This document shows positions 35,407-48,354 of a DNA stretch of 64,000 nt, in pieces. The first letter of the stretch is position 1; every line of letters starts with the position of its first letter. The DNA comes from Oscarella lobularis. Taxonomy: Eukaryota; Porifera; Homoscleromorpha; Homosclerophorida; Oscarellidae. The stretch covers positions 496,001-560,000 of the forward strand of contig NC_089178.1 of assembly GCF_947507565.1 (NCBI RefSeq). Reading direction: 5' to 3'. The notes below the pieces were generated by a model, which did not search any database, was not told where the DNA came from, and was given only the letters and a program-made list of their open reading frames with translations. Made by a program: the position numbers and the translations under genes.

Positions 35407-38400
35407 GGCCCTCAACTTTATCTTCAATGCCTTAGAATCAAAGTTTAGGCCTTCAACTTTATCTTCAGGCCCTTAGAATCAAAGTCTAGGCCCTCAACTT
35501 TATCTTCAGGCCCTTAGAAAGAAGTTTAGGCCATCAACTTTATCTTCACGGCCTTAGAATCAAAGTTTAGTCTCTCAACTTTATCTTCAGGTCCTTAGAA
35601 TCGGAGTTTAGGCCCTCAACTTTATCTTCAGGTCCTTAGAATCAAAGTTTAGGCCCTCAACTTTATCTTCAGGCCCTTAGAATCAAAGTTTAGGCGTTCA
35701 ACTTTATCATCAGGGCCCTAGAATCAAAGTTTAGGCACTCAACTTTATCTTCAGGTCCTTAGAATCAAAGTTTAGTCTCTCAACTTTATCTTCAGGTCCT
35801 TAGAATCAGAGTTTTGGCCCTGAACTTTAACTTCAGACCCTTAGAATCAAAGTTTGGGCCTTCAAATTTCTCTTCAGGGCCTTAGAATTAGAGTTTAGGC
35901 CCTCAACTTTATCTTCAGGGCCTTAGAATCAGAGTTTAGGCCCTCAACTTTATCTTCAGGTTCTTAGAATCAAAGTCTAGGCCCTCAACTTTATCTTCAG
36001 GGCCTTAGAATCAGAGTTTAGGCCCTCAATTTATCTTCAGGTCCCTAGAATCAAAGTTTAGGCCCTCAACTTTATCTTCAGGTCCTTAGAATCAAAGTAT
36101 AGTCTCTCAACTTTATCTTCAGGCCCTTAGAATCAAAGTTTAGGCCCTCAACTTTATCTTCAGGTCCTTAGAATCAAAGTTTAGTCTCTCAACTTTATCT
36201 TCAGGCTCTTAGAATCAAAGTTTAGGCCCTCAACTTTATCTTCAGGCTTTTAGAATCAAAGTTTAGGCCATCAACTTTATCTTCAGGTCCTTAGAATCAA
36301 AGTCTAGAACCTCAACTTTATCTTCAGGTCCTTGGAATCAGAGTTTTGGCCCTTAACTTTAACTTCAGACTTTTAGAATCAAAGTTTGGGCCTTCAAATT
36401 TCTCTTCAGGGCCTTAGAATCAAAGTTTAGGCCTTCAACTTTATCTTCAGGGCCTTAGAATCAAAGTCTAGGCCCTCAACTTTATCTTCAGGGCCTTAGA
36501 ATCAGAGTTTAGGCCCTCAACTTTATCTTCAGGTCCTCAGAATCAAAGTCTAGGCCCTCAACTTTATCTTCACGTCCTTAGAATCAGAGTTTTGGCGTTC
36601 AACTTTATCTTCAGCTCCTTAGAATCAAAGTCTTGGCCCTCAACTTTATCTTCAGGGCCTTAGAATCAGAGTTTAGGCCCTCTACTTTATCTTCAGGTCC
36701 TTAGAATCAAAGTTTAGTCTCTCAACTTTATCTTCAGGTCCTTAGAATCGGAGTTTAGGCCCTCAACTTTATCTTCAGGCCCTTAGAATCAAAGTTTATG
36801 CCCTCAACTTTATCTTCAGGTCCTTAGAATCAGAGTTTAGGCCCTCAACTTTATCTTCAGGCTCTTAGAATAAAGTTTTGGCTCTGAACTTTAACTTCAC
36901 ACCCTTAGAATCAAAGTTTGGGCCTTCAAATTTCTCTTCAGGGCCTTAGAATCAAAGTTTTGGCCTTCAACTTTATCTTCAGGGCCTTAGAATCAAAGTC
37001 TAGGCCCTCAAGTTTATCTTCAGGGCCTTAGAATCAGAGTTTAGGCCCTCAACTTTATCTTCAGGCCCTTAGAATAAAAGTTTAGGCCCTCAACTTTATC
37101 TTCAGGCTCTTAGAATCAAAGTTTAGGCCATCAACTTTATCTTCAGGTCTTTAGAATCAAAGTCTAGGCCCTCAACTTTATCTTCACGTCCTTAGGATCA
37201 GAGTTTTGGCCCTGAACTTTAACTTCAGACCCTTAGAATCAAAGTTTGGGCCTTCAAATTTCTCTTCAGGGCCTTAGAATCAAAGTTTAGGCCTTCAACT
37301 TTATCTTCAGGGCCTTAGAATCAATGTTTGGGCCTTCAACTTTATCTGCAGGGTCTTAGAATTAGAGTTTAGGCCCTCAACTTTATCTTCAGGGCCTTAG
37401 AATCAGAGTTTAGGCCCTCAACTTTATCTTCAGGTCCTTAGAATCAAAGTCTAGGCTCTCAACTTTATCTTCAGGGCCTTAGAATCAAAGTTTAGGCTTT
37501 CAACTTTATCTTCAGGTCCCTAGAATCAAAGTTTAGTCTCTCAACTTTCTCTTCAGGGCCTTAGAATCAAAGTTTAGGCCTTCAACTTTATCTTCAGGGC
37601 CTTAGAATCAGAGTTTAGGCCCTCAACTTTCTCTTCAGGGCCTTAGAATGAAAGTTTAGGCCTTCAACTTTATCTTCAGGCCCTTAGAATCAAAGTTTAG
37701 GCCCTCAACTTTATCTTCAGGTCCTTAGAATCAAAGTTTAGTCTCTCAACTTTATCTTCAGGCTCTTAGAATCAAAGTTTAGGCTCTCAACTTTTTCTTC
37801 AGGTCCTTAGAATCAAAATTTTGGCCCTCAACTTCATCTTCAGGTCCCTAGAATCAAAGTTTAGGCCCTCAGCTTCATCTTCAGGTCCCTAGAATCAAAG
37901 TTTAGTCTCTCAACTTTATCTTCAGGCCCTTAGAATCAAAGTTTAGGCCTTCAACTTTATCTTCAGGTCCTTAGAATCAAAGTTTAGGCCCTCAACTTTA
38001 TCTTCAGGCTCTTAGAATCAGAGTTTTGGCTCTGAGCTTTAACTTCAGACCCTTAGAATCAAAGTTTGGGCCTTCAAATTTCTCTTCAGGGCCTTAGAAT
38101 CAAAGTTTTGGCCTTCAACTTTATCTTCAGGGCCTTAGAATCAAAGTCTAGGCCCTCAAGTTTATCTTCAGGCTCTTAGAATAAAAGTTTAGGCCCTCAA
38201 CTTTATCTTCAGGCTCTCAGAATCAAAGTTTAGGCCATCAACTTTATCTTCAGGTCCTTAGAATCAAAGTCTAGGCCCTCAACTTTATCTTCAGGTCCTT
38301 AGAATCAAAGTTTAGGCCCTCAACTTTATCTTCAGGCCCTTAGACTCAAAGTTTAGGCGTTCAACTTTATCTTCAGGGCCTTAGAATCAAAGTCTAGGCC

Positions 38401-39570
38401 CTCAACTTTATCTTCAGGGCCTTAGAATTAGAGTTTAGGCCCTCAACTTTATCTTCAGGGCCTTAGAATCAGAGTTTAGGCCCTCAACTTTATCTTCAGG
38501 TCCTTAGAATCAAAGTTTAGGCCCTCAACTTTATCTTCAGGTTCTTAGAATCAAAGTCTAGGCCCTCAACGTTATCTTCAGGTCCTTAGAATCAGAATTT
38601 TGGCTCTGAACTTTAACTTCAGACCTTTAGAATCAAAGTTTGGGCCTTCAAACTTCTCTTCAGGGCCTTAGAATCAAAGTTTAGGCCTTCAACTTTATCT
38701 TCAGGGCCTTAGAATCAAAGTTTAGGCCCTCAACTTTATCTTCAGGTCTTTAGAATCAGAGTTTAGTCTCTCAACTTTATCTTCAGGCCCTTAGAATAAA
38801 AGTTTAGGCCCTCAACTTTATCTTCAGGCTCTTAGAATCAAAGTTTAGGCCATCAACTTTATCTTCAGGTCCTTAGAATCAAAGTTTAGGCCCTCAACTT
38901 TATCTTTAGCTCCTTAGAATCAAAGTTTTGGCTCTCAACTTTATCTTCAGGTCCTTAGAATCAAAGTTTAGGCCTTCAACTTTATCTTCAGGGCCTTAGA
39001 ATCAAAATTTAGGCCCTCAACTTCATCTTCAGGTCCCTAGAATCAAAGTTTAGTCTCTCAACTTTATCTTCAGGCCCTTAGAATCAAAGTTTAGGCCATC
39101 AACTTTATCTTCAGGTTCTTAGAATCAGAGTTTTGGCTCTGAACTTTAACTTCAGACCTTTAGAATCAAAGTTTGGGCCTTCAAATTTCTCTTCAGGGCC
39201 TTAGAATCAAAGTTTAGGCCCTCAACTTTATCTTCAGGTCCTTAGAATCAGAGTTTAGTCTCTCAACTTTATCTTCAGGCCCTTAGAATAAAAGTTTAGG
39301 CCCTCAAGTTTATCTTCAGTCCCTTAGAATAAGAGTTTAGGCCCTCAACTTTATCTTCAGGCCCTTAGAATCAAAGTCTAGGCCCTCAACTTTATCTTCA
39401 GGCCCTTAGAATAAAAGTTTAGGCCCTCAACTTTATCTTCAGGCCCTTAGAATAAAAGTTTAGGCCCTCAACTTTATCTTCAGGCTCTTAGAATCAAAGT
39501 TTAGGCCATCAACTTTATCTTCAGGTCCTTAGAATCAAAGTCTAGGCCCTCAACTTTATCTTCAGGTCCT
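35407..39570. repeat. S41 satellite, second longest block
   Basis: About 4.2 kb; much of it parallels the unit order of 30057-34921. Confidence 0.95.
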
Positions 39571-39615
39571 TTGTAGCCGTTGTGGTAGTTGTTGTAGTTG
39601 TAGCCGTTGTAGTTT
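39571..39615. repeat. 9-bp array, short
   Basis: Same 9-bp entry sequence as 21108-21150. Confidence 0.85.
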
Positions 39616-41258
39616 CTTGCCGGAATATATACACCGCTTGCAGGAATATATACAGCGCCTGCCGGAATGTATACACCGCTTGCCGGCGGAGTACGTACAC
39701 GCCTGCGGAATATATACACCGCCTGCCGGATTATATACACCGCCTGCCGGCGGAGTACGTACACCGCTTGCCGGAATACATACACCGCCTGCCGGAATAT
39801 ATACACCGCTTGCCGGCGGAGTACGTACACGCCTGCCGGTATATATACACCGCCTTCCGGCGGAGTACGTACACTGCCTTCCGGAATATATACACCGCTT
39901 TCCGGAATATATACACCGCCTGCCTGCGGAGTACGTACACCGCCTGCCGGAATATATACACCGCCTGCCGGAATATATACACCGCCTGCCGGAATATATA
40001 CACCGCCTGCCGGCGGAGTACGTACACGCTTGCCGGAATATCTACACCGCTTGCTGGCGGAGTACGTACACGCCTGCCGGAATATATACACCGCTTGCCG
40101 GCGGAGTACGTACACGCCTGCCGGAATATCTACACCGCTTGCTGGCGGAGTACGTACACGCCTGCCGGACTATATACACTGCTTGCCGGCGGAGTACGTA
40201 CACCGCCTGCCGGAATATATACACCGCCTGCCGGAATATATACACCGCTTGCCGGAATATATACACCGCCTGCCGGCGGAGTACGTACCCCACCTGCCAG
40301 AATGTATACACCGCCTGCCGGCGGAGTACGTACACCGCCTGCCAGAATATCTACACCGCCTGCTGGCGGAGTACGTACACCGCTTGCCGGAAAAAATACA
40401 CCGCCTTCTGGCTGAGTACTTACACCGCCTGCCAGAATATATACACCGCCTGCCTTAATATATACACCGCCTGGCGGAATATATACACCGCTTGCCGGAA
40501 TATATACACCGCCTGCCGGCGGGGTACGTACTCCGCTTTCCGGAATATATACACCGCCTGCCGGAATATATACACCGCCTGCTGGCGGAGTACGTACACC
40601 ACCTGCCAGAATATATACACCGCCTGCTGGAGGAGTACGTACACCGCCTGCCGGAATATATACACCGCCTGCTGGCTGAGTAGTTACACCGCTTGCCAGA
40701 ATATATACACCGCCTGCTGGAGGAGTACGTACACCGCCTGCCGGAATATATACACCGCCTGCTGGCTGAGTAGTTACACCGCTTGCCGGAATATATACAC
40801 CGCCTGCTGGCTGAGTACTTACACCGCCTGCCGGAATATATACACCGCCTGCTGGCTGAGTACTTACACCGCCTGCCAGAATATATACACCGCCTGCCGG
40901 AATATATACACCGCATGCTGGCTTAGTACGTACACCGCCTGCAAGAATATCTACACCGCCTGCCGGAATATATACACCTCCTGCTGGCAGAGTACTTACA
41001 CCGCCTGCCAGAATATCTACACCGCCTGCTGGCGGAGTACGTGCACCGCTTGACGGAATATATACACCGCCTGCTGGCTGAGTAGTTACACCGCTTGCCC
41101 GGAATATATACACCGCCTGTTGGCTGAGTACTTACACCGCCTGCCGGAATATATACACCGCCTGCTGGAGGAGTACGTACACCGCCTGCGAGAATATTTA
41201 CACCGCCTGCCGGAATATATACACCGCCTGCCTGCGGAGTACGTACACTGCCTGCCAG
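39616..41258. repeat. CG21 satellite
   Basis: Opens like 21151 but has no long internal 9-bp array. The second half is enriched in CCTGCTGG and GGCTGAGTA variants, which also end the array at 63850. Confidence 0.95.
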
Positions 41259-41974
41259 AATTCATTCAAAATAAATTCTGCATTAATTCAGAATAAATTA
41301 TGCATTAATTCAGAATTAATTCTGAATTAATTCAGAATAAATGCTACATTTATTCAGAATAAATTCTGCATTAATTCAGAATAAGTTCTGCATTAATTCA
41401 GAATAAATTCTGCATTTATTCAGAATAAATTCGGCATTAGTTCCGAATAAATTCTGCATTAATTCAGAATAAATTCTGCTTTTATTCAGAATAAGTTCTG
41501 CATTAATTCAGAATAAATTCTGCATTAATTCAGAATAAATTCTGAATTAATTCTGCATTAATTCAGAATTGATTCTGCATTTATTCAGAATTAATTTTGT
41601 ATTAATTCAGAATAAATTCTGCATTAGTTCAGAATAAATTCTGCATTAATTCAGAATAAATTCTACATTAATTCAGAATAAATTCTAAATTAATTCAGAA
41701 TAAATTCTGCATTAATTCAGAATAAATTCTGAATAAATTCTGAATTAATTCTGCATTAATGCAGAAATTATTCTAGATTAATGCAGAATAAATTCTGCAT
41801 TAATTCGGAAAAAATTCTCCATTAATTCAGAATAAATTCTGCATTAATTCAGAATAAGTTTTACATTTATTCGGAATAAATTCTTCATTAATTTAGAATA
41901 AATTCCGCATTTATTCTGCATTAATTTAGAATTAATTCTGCATTTATTCAGAATTAATTTTGCATTTATTCAGA
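41259..41974. repeat. AT22 satellite, start of second macro-unit
   Basis: Joins CG21 at TGCCTGCCAG/AATTCATTCA. The identical join recurs at 63850/63851. Confidence 0.95.
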
Positions 41975-42380
41975 ATTTGTCTTAGGTATAATTTTCCCCA
42001 GGACAAATTTTCCTGGGACAATTTGTCTTGGGACAATTTGTCCTCGGACAATTTGTCCTGGGACAATTTGTCCTGGGACAATTTGTCCTGGGGACAATTT
42101 TTCCTGGGACAATTTGTCCTGGGACAATTTGTCCTGGGGACAATTTGTCCTTGGGACAATTTGTCCTGGGGACAATTTGTCCTGGGACAATTTGTCCTGG
42201 GACAATTTGTCCTGGGACAATTTGTCCTGGGACAATTTGTCCTGGGACAATTTGTCCTGGGACAATTTGTCCTCGGACAATTTGTCCTGGGACAATTTGT
42301 CCCCAGGACAATTTTTCCTGGGGACAATTTGTTCCCAGGACAATTTGTCCTGGGGCAATTTTTCCTTCTACAATTCTTCC
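41975..42380. repeat. GT15 satellite
   Basis: 15/16-bp GGACAATTTGTCC units. Shorter than the counterpart at 7617-8422 (about 406 against 806 bp). Confidence 0.95.
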
Positions 42381-43018
42381 TTGAAATTCTAAGTTAATTC
42401 AGAATAAATTCTGCATTAATGCAGAATAAATTCCCGATTTATTCTGCATTAATTAAGAATTAATTCTGCATTTATTCAGAATTAATTCTGCAATAATTGA
42501 AAATAAATTCTGCATTATTTCAGAATAAATTCTGCATTAATCTAGAATAATTTCTGCATTAATTCTGTATAAATTCTGCATTAATTCAGAATAAGTTCTG
42601 CATTAATTCAGAATAAATTCTGCATTAATTCAGAATAAATTCCGCATTTATTCAGAATAAATTCCGCATTTATTCTGCATTAATTTAGAATTTATTTTGC
42701 ATTTTATCAGAATTATTTCTGCAATAATTCAGAATAAAATCTGAATTAATTCAGAATTAATTCTGAATTAATGCAGAATTTATTCTGAATTAATGCAGAA
42801 TTTATTCTGAATTAATGCAGAATTTATTCTGAATTAATGCAGATTTTATTCTGAATTAATGCTGAATTTTATTCTGAATTAATGCAGAATAAATTCTTCA
42901 TTAATTCTTCATTAATTCTACATTAATTCAGTATAAATTCTGAATTAATTCAGAATAAATTCTAAATCAATTCAGAATAAATCCTGCATTAAGTCAGAAT
43001 AAATTCTGTGTTTATTCA
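42381..43018. repeat. AT22 satellite
   Basis: 22-bp units ending in the same GTGTTTATTCAGAGAATG approach to the INO80E-like block as copies 1 and 2. Confidence 0.9.
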
Positions 43019-43285
43019 GAGAATGTGAGATTTTTTCGCGATGTTTTAGCGCGCGTTACACTCGAAAAGCCCTGCTCGTCGTTCGTCTCCTGTGCATCGC
43101 TTAGCGAGCGAGTTTGAGGTTCTTGATCGACTTCTTGTCGTGTTCCGTCACTTTCTGAACGGTTATTGCTAAGTTTTTCGTCGTCATGGCGTTTCGGGGT
43201 GTACGAGCGATCTTTTAGAACGATCGCCGACGTATCGTCGACTCACGACGGAGCGCCTGTCGTTTTCTTCATCTTACATACGATC

Positions 43286-43360
43286 ATGGATGCTTCATGG
43301 CAGCATAGCTCTCGTAAAGAATATAGAATGTTGAAAAGAAAGCTGAAGCACCTTGTCTAC
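43286..43360 (+). CDS. INO80E: INO80E-like first coding exon, copy 3 (partial)
   Basis: The block 43019-43378 differs from copy 2 at four sites that I noticed, one of them coding (Arg to His in MDASWQHSS). Frame and GTAAGT donor are intact. Confidence 0.5.
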
Positions 43361-43378
43361 GTAAGTTCACGATCTTTT

Positions 43379-44507
43379 ATTCTGCATTAATTCAGAATTA
43401 ATTCTGTATTTATTCAGAATTAATTCTGCATTAATTCAGAATAAATTCTGCATTAATTCAGAATTAATTCTGAATTAATTCAGAATAAATTCTGCATTAA
43501 TTCAGAATTAATTCTGAATTAATTCAGAATAAGTTCTGCATTAATTCAGAATAAATTCTGCATTTATTCAGAATAAATGCAGAATTAATTCAGAATAAAT
43601 TCTGCTTTAATTCAGAATAACTTCTGTATTTATTCAGAATAAATACTGCATTAATTCAGAATAAATTCTGCATTAATTCAGAATAAATTCTTCATTAATT
43701 CTTCATTAATTCTACATTAATTCAGTAGAAATTCTGAATTAATTCAGAATAAATTCTGAATTAATTCAGAATAAATTCTGAATTAATTCTGCATTAATTC
43801 AGAATAAATTCTGCATTAATTCAGAATTTATTCTGAATTAATTCAGGATAAATGCTACATTTATTCAGAATAAATTCTGCATTAATTCAGAATAAGTTCT
43901 GCAATAATTCAGAATAAATTCTGCATTAATTCAGAATAAATTCTGAATAAATTACGAATTCATTCAAAATAAATTCTGCATTAATTCAGAATAAATTTCG
44001 CATTTATTCTGCATTAATTCAGAATTAATTCTGAATTAATGCAGAATTTATTCTGAATTAATGCAGAATTTATTCTGAATTAATGCAGAATTTATTCTGA
44101 ATTAATGCAGGTTTTTTTCTGAATGAATGCTGAATTTATTCTGAATTAATTCAGAATAAATTCTTCATTAATTCTTCATTAATTCTACATTTATTCAGTA
44201 TAAATTCTGAATTAATTCAGAATAAATTCTGAATTAATTCAGAATAAATTCTGAATTAATTCTGCATTAATTCAGAATTAATTCTGCATTTATTCATAAT
44301 TAATTTTGCATTAATTCAGAATAAATTCTGCATTAATTCAGAATAAATTCTGCATTAATTCAGAATAACTTCTGCATTTATTCAGAATAAATACTGCATT
44401 AATTCAGAATAAATTTTGCATTAATTCAAAATAAATTCCGCATTTTTTCTGCATTAATTCAGAATTAATTCTGCATTTATTCAGAATTAAATCTGCATTT
44501 ATTCAGA
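43379..44507. repeat. AT22 satellite
   Basis: Parallels the last part of 9607-11835 closely, including a shared GGTTTTTTTCTGAAT oddity. Confidence 0.9.
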
Positions 44508-44685
44508 ATTTGTCCTGGGGACAATTTGTCCCCAGGACAAATTGTCTTGGGACAAATTGTCCTGGGACAATTTGTCCTGGGACAATTTGTCTTGGGGAGA
44601 ATTTGTCCTGGGGACATTTTGTCCTGGGACAATTTTTCCTGGGACAATTTGTCCTAGGACAATTTGTCCTGGGGACAATTTGTCC
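44508..44685. repeat. GT15 satellite
   Basis: Copy of 11836-12013. Confidence 0.95.
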
Positions 44686-45261
44686 TTCTCCTATGCCTTT
44701 TGCCTTCTCCCTTTGCCTTTTGCTTTCTCCCTTTGCCTTTTGCCTTCTCCCTTTGCGTTTTGCCTTCTCCCTTTGCGTTTTGCCTTCTCCCTTTTCTTTT
44801 TGCCTTCTCCCTTTGCCTTTTGCCTTCTCCCTTTGCCTTTTTCCTTCTCCCTTTGCCTTTTGCCTTCTCCCTTTTCCTTTGCCTTTTGCCTTCTCCCTTT
44901 TCCTTTTGCCTTCTCCCTTTGCCTTTTGCTTTCTCCCTTTGCCTTTTGCCTTCTCCCTTTGCCTTTTGCCTTCTCCCTTTGCGTTTTGCCTTCTCCCTTT
45001 GCCTTTTGCCTTCTCCCTTTTGCCTTTTGCCTTCTCCCTTTGCCTTTTGCCTTCTCCCTTTGCCTTTTGCCTTCTCCCTTTGCCTTTTGCCTTCTCCCAT
45101 TGCCTTTTGCCTTCTCCCTTTGCCTTTTGCCTTCTCCCTTTGCCTTTTGCCTTCTCCCTTTGCCTTTTGCCTTTTTCTTTGCCTTTTGCCTTCTCCCTTT
45201 GCCTTTTGCCTTCTCCCTTTGCCTTTTGCCTTCTCCTGTGCCTTTTGCCTTCTCCCTTTTT
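44686..45261. repeat. CT20 satellite, copy 2
   Basis: Same array as 12014-12543 but 46 bp longer, with extra units near 44760 and 44880. This is the main length difference across this otherwise matched stretch. Confidence 0.95.
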
Positions 45262-45705
45262 GTAAACAGGGTGTTCCTGGAGGATGTCAGATAAGTGCCG
45301 TGCAATTGTTTATGAGTTGTGCGGCTTTGTTAATGTGTATAGGGGCAATGTTAGGGCAGAGTCAATACTGATAGGTATATAATGGTTCCTAATTGTGTTA
45401 CATATTTCTAATTAGTTTTCTTAGGGGCATAGGGATGGGAGGAACAATGACAAGGAGATGGGACGCGAGGGAGAAGAGGAACAAGCAGGCAGGGAGGAGA
45501 AGGAATATCAAGGGATCGATGGTATGTGATGTAGGTAGAGTTTTAGTTATTGAGGGGTCTCTAATTCGTTTTATAGATGTGTAAGAGCGTACGGAAGAAT
45601 GATACGAGCAACGGATGCGAGTGGGAAGAGGAGGATTGGAAGGGAAGGCAATCAGAAGGGAGGATGACTATCGAGGGGGCAAAGGTATGTGATGTAGGTA
45701 GAGTT
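45262..45705 (+). other. Exon-like block, copy 2 (full)
   Basis: Matches 12544-12987 at an offset of 32,718 bp with no difference that I noticed, including ATG, frames and all GT/AG sites. Confidence 0.8.
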
Positions 45706-45814
45706 GTCTTGGGGACAATTGTCCTGGGACATTTGGTCCTGGGACAATTTGTCCAGGGACAATTTGTCCTGGGACAATTTGTCCTGGGACAATTTTTCCT
45801 GGGAAAATTTGTCC
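45706..45814. repeat. GT15 satellite, short block
   Basis: Copy of 12988-13096. Confidence 0.9.
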
Positions 45815-46125
45815 TTACAGGAGAGACCCGTTGGCTAGCCCCCTGTAATTTCGCTGTAATTTATTACAGGAGAGACCCGTTGGCTAACCCCCTGTAATTT
45901 CGCTGTATTTTATTACAAGAGAGACCCTTTGGCTAACCCCCTGTAATTTCGCTGTAATTTATTCCAGGAGAGACCCGCTGGCTAGCCCCTGTAATTTCGC
46001 TGTAGTTTATTACAGGAGAGACCCGTTACCTAGCCCCCTGTAAATTCGCTGTAATTTATTACAGGAGGGACCCTTTGGCTAACCCCTGTAATTTCGCTGT
46101 AACTTATTACAGGAGAGACCCGTTG
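45815..46125. repeat. S48 segment
   Basis: Six units; the opening matches 13097, the rest of that array is absent. Confidence 0.95.
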
Positions 46126-47137
46126 GGCCCTCAACTTTATCTTCAATGCCTTAGAATCGAAGTTTAGACCCTCAACTTTATCTTCAGGGCCTTAGAAACA
46201 GAGTTTAGGCCCTCAACTTTATCTTTTGCTCCTTAGAATCAAAGTTTAAGCCCTTAACTTTATCTTTAGGACCTTAGAATCAAAGTTTAGGCCCCCATCT
46301 TTATCTTCAGAACCTTAAAATCGAAGTTTATGCCCTCAACTTTATCTTCAGGGCCTTAGAATCAAAGTTTATGCCCTCAACTTTATCTTCAGGGCCTTAG
46401 AATCAATTTTTAGGCCCTCAACTTATCTTCAAATCCTTAGAATCAAAGTTTACGCCCTCAACTTTATCTTCAGGTCCTTAGAATCAGAGTTTAGGCCCTC
46501 AACTTTATCTTCAGGTTCTTACAATCAGAGTTTTGGCCCTGAACTTTAACTTCAGACCCTTAGAATCAAAGTTTGGGCCTTCAAATTTCTCTTCAGGGCC
46601 TTAGAATCAAAGTTTAGGCCTTCAACTTTATCTTCAGGGCCTTAGAATCAAAGTGTAGGCCCTCAACTTTATCTTCAGTGCCTTAGAATCAGAGTTTAGG
46701 CCCTCAACTTTATCTTCAGGTCCTTAGAATCAAAGTCTAGGCCCTCAACTTTATCTTCAGGCCCTTAGAATAGAAGTTTAGGCCCTCAACTTTATCTTCA
46801 GGTCCTTAGAATCAAAGTCTAGGCCCTCAACTTTATCTTCAGGTCCTTAGAATCAGAGTTTTGGCTCTGAACTTTAACTTCAGACCCTTAGAATCATAGT
46901 TTGGGCCTTCAAATTTCTCTTCAGGGCCTTAGAATCAAAGTTTTGGCCTTCAACTTTATCTTCAGGGCCTTAGAATCAAAGTTTAGGCCCTCAACTTTAT
47001 CTTCAGGTCCTTAGAATCAAAGTTTAGGTCCTCAACTTTATCTTCAGGCTCTTAGAATCAAAGTTTAGGCCCTCAACTTTATCTCCAGGTCCTTAGAATG
47101 AAAGTTTAGGCTCTCAACTTTATCTTCAGGGCCTTAG
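46126..47137. repeat. S41 segment
   Basis: Unit order matches 24163-25215. Confidence 0.95.
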
Positions 47138-48354
47138 CTAGCCCGTGTAATTTCGCTGTAATTTATTCCAGGAGAGACCCGTTGGCTAGCCCCCTGTAAT
47201 TTGGCTGTAACTTTTTACAGGAGAGACCCGTTGGCTAGCCCCCTGTAAGTTGGCTGTAATTTATTCGAGGAGAGACCCGTTGACTAACCCCCTGTAATTT
47301 CGCTGTAGTTTATTACAAGAGAGACCCATTGGCTAGCCCCTATAAATTCGCTGTAATTTATTACAGGAGATACCCGTTAGCTAGCCTCTGTAATTTCGCT
47401 GTAATTTATTACAGGAGAGACCCGTTGGCTTGCCCCCTGTAATTTCGCTGTAATTTATTACAGGAGAGACTTGTTTGCTAACCCCCTGTAATTTCGCTGT
47501 AATTTATTACAGGAGAGACCCGTTGGCTAACCTCCTGTAATTTTGCTGTAATTTATTACAGGAGAGACCCGTTGGCTAACCCCCTGTAAATTCGCTGTAA
47601 TTTATTACAGGAGATACCCGTTGGCTAACACCCTGTAAATTCGCTGTAATTTATTACAGGAGATACCCGTTTACTAACCCCCTGTAAATTCGCTGTAATT
47701 TATTACAGGAGAGACCCGTTGGCTAACCCCCTGTTAATTCGCTGTAATTTATTACAGGAGAGACCCGTTTGCTAGCCTCCTGTAATTTCGCTGTAGTTTA
47801 TTACAGGAGAGACCCGTTTGCTAACCCCCTGTAATTTCGCTGTAATTTATTACAGGAGAGACCCGTTGGCTAGCCCCTGTAATTTGGCTGTAATTTATTA
47901 CAGGAGAGACCCGTTGGCTAACCCCCTGTTAATTCGCTGTAATTTATTCCAGGAGAGACCCGTTGGCTAACCCCCTGTTAATTCGCTGTAATTTATTACA
48001 GGAGAGACCCGTTTGCTAGCCTCCTGTAATTTCGCTGTAGTTTATTACAGGAGAGACCAGTTTGCTAACCCCCTGTAATTTCGCTGTAGTTTATTACAGG
48101 AGAGACCCTTTGGCTAGCCCCTGTAATTTTGCTGTAATTTATTACAGGAGAGACCCTTTGGTTAGCCCCTGTACTTTCGCTGTAGTTTTTTTACAGGAGA
48201 GACCCGTTGGCTAACCCTCTGTAATTTCGCTGTAATTTATTACAGGAGAGACCCTTTGGCTAGCCTCTGTAGTTTCGCTCTAATTTATTACAGGAGAGAC
48301 CCTTTGGCTAACCCCTGTAATTTCGCTGTAATTTATTACAGGAGAGACCCGTTG
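47138..48354. repeat. S48 segment
   Basis: Unit order matches the first and last parts of 25216-27596, with a middle portion missing. Confidence 0.95.
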
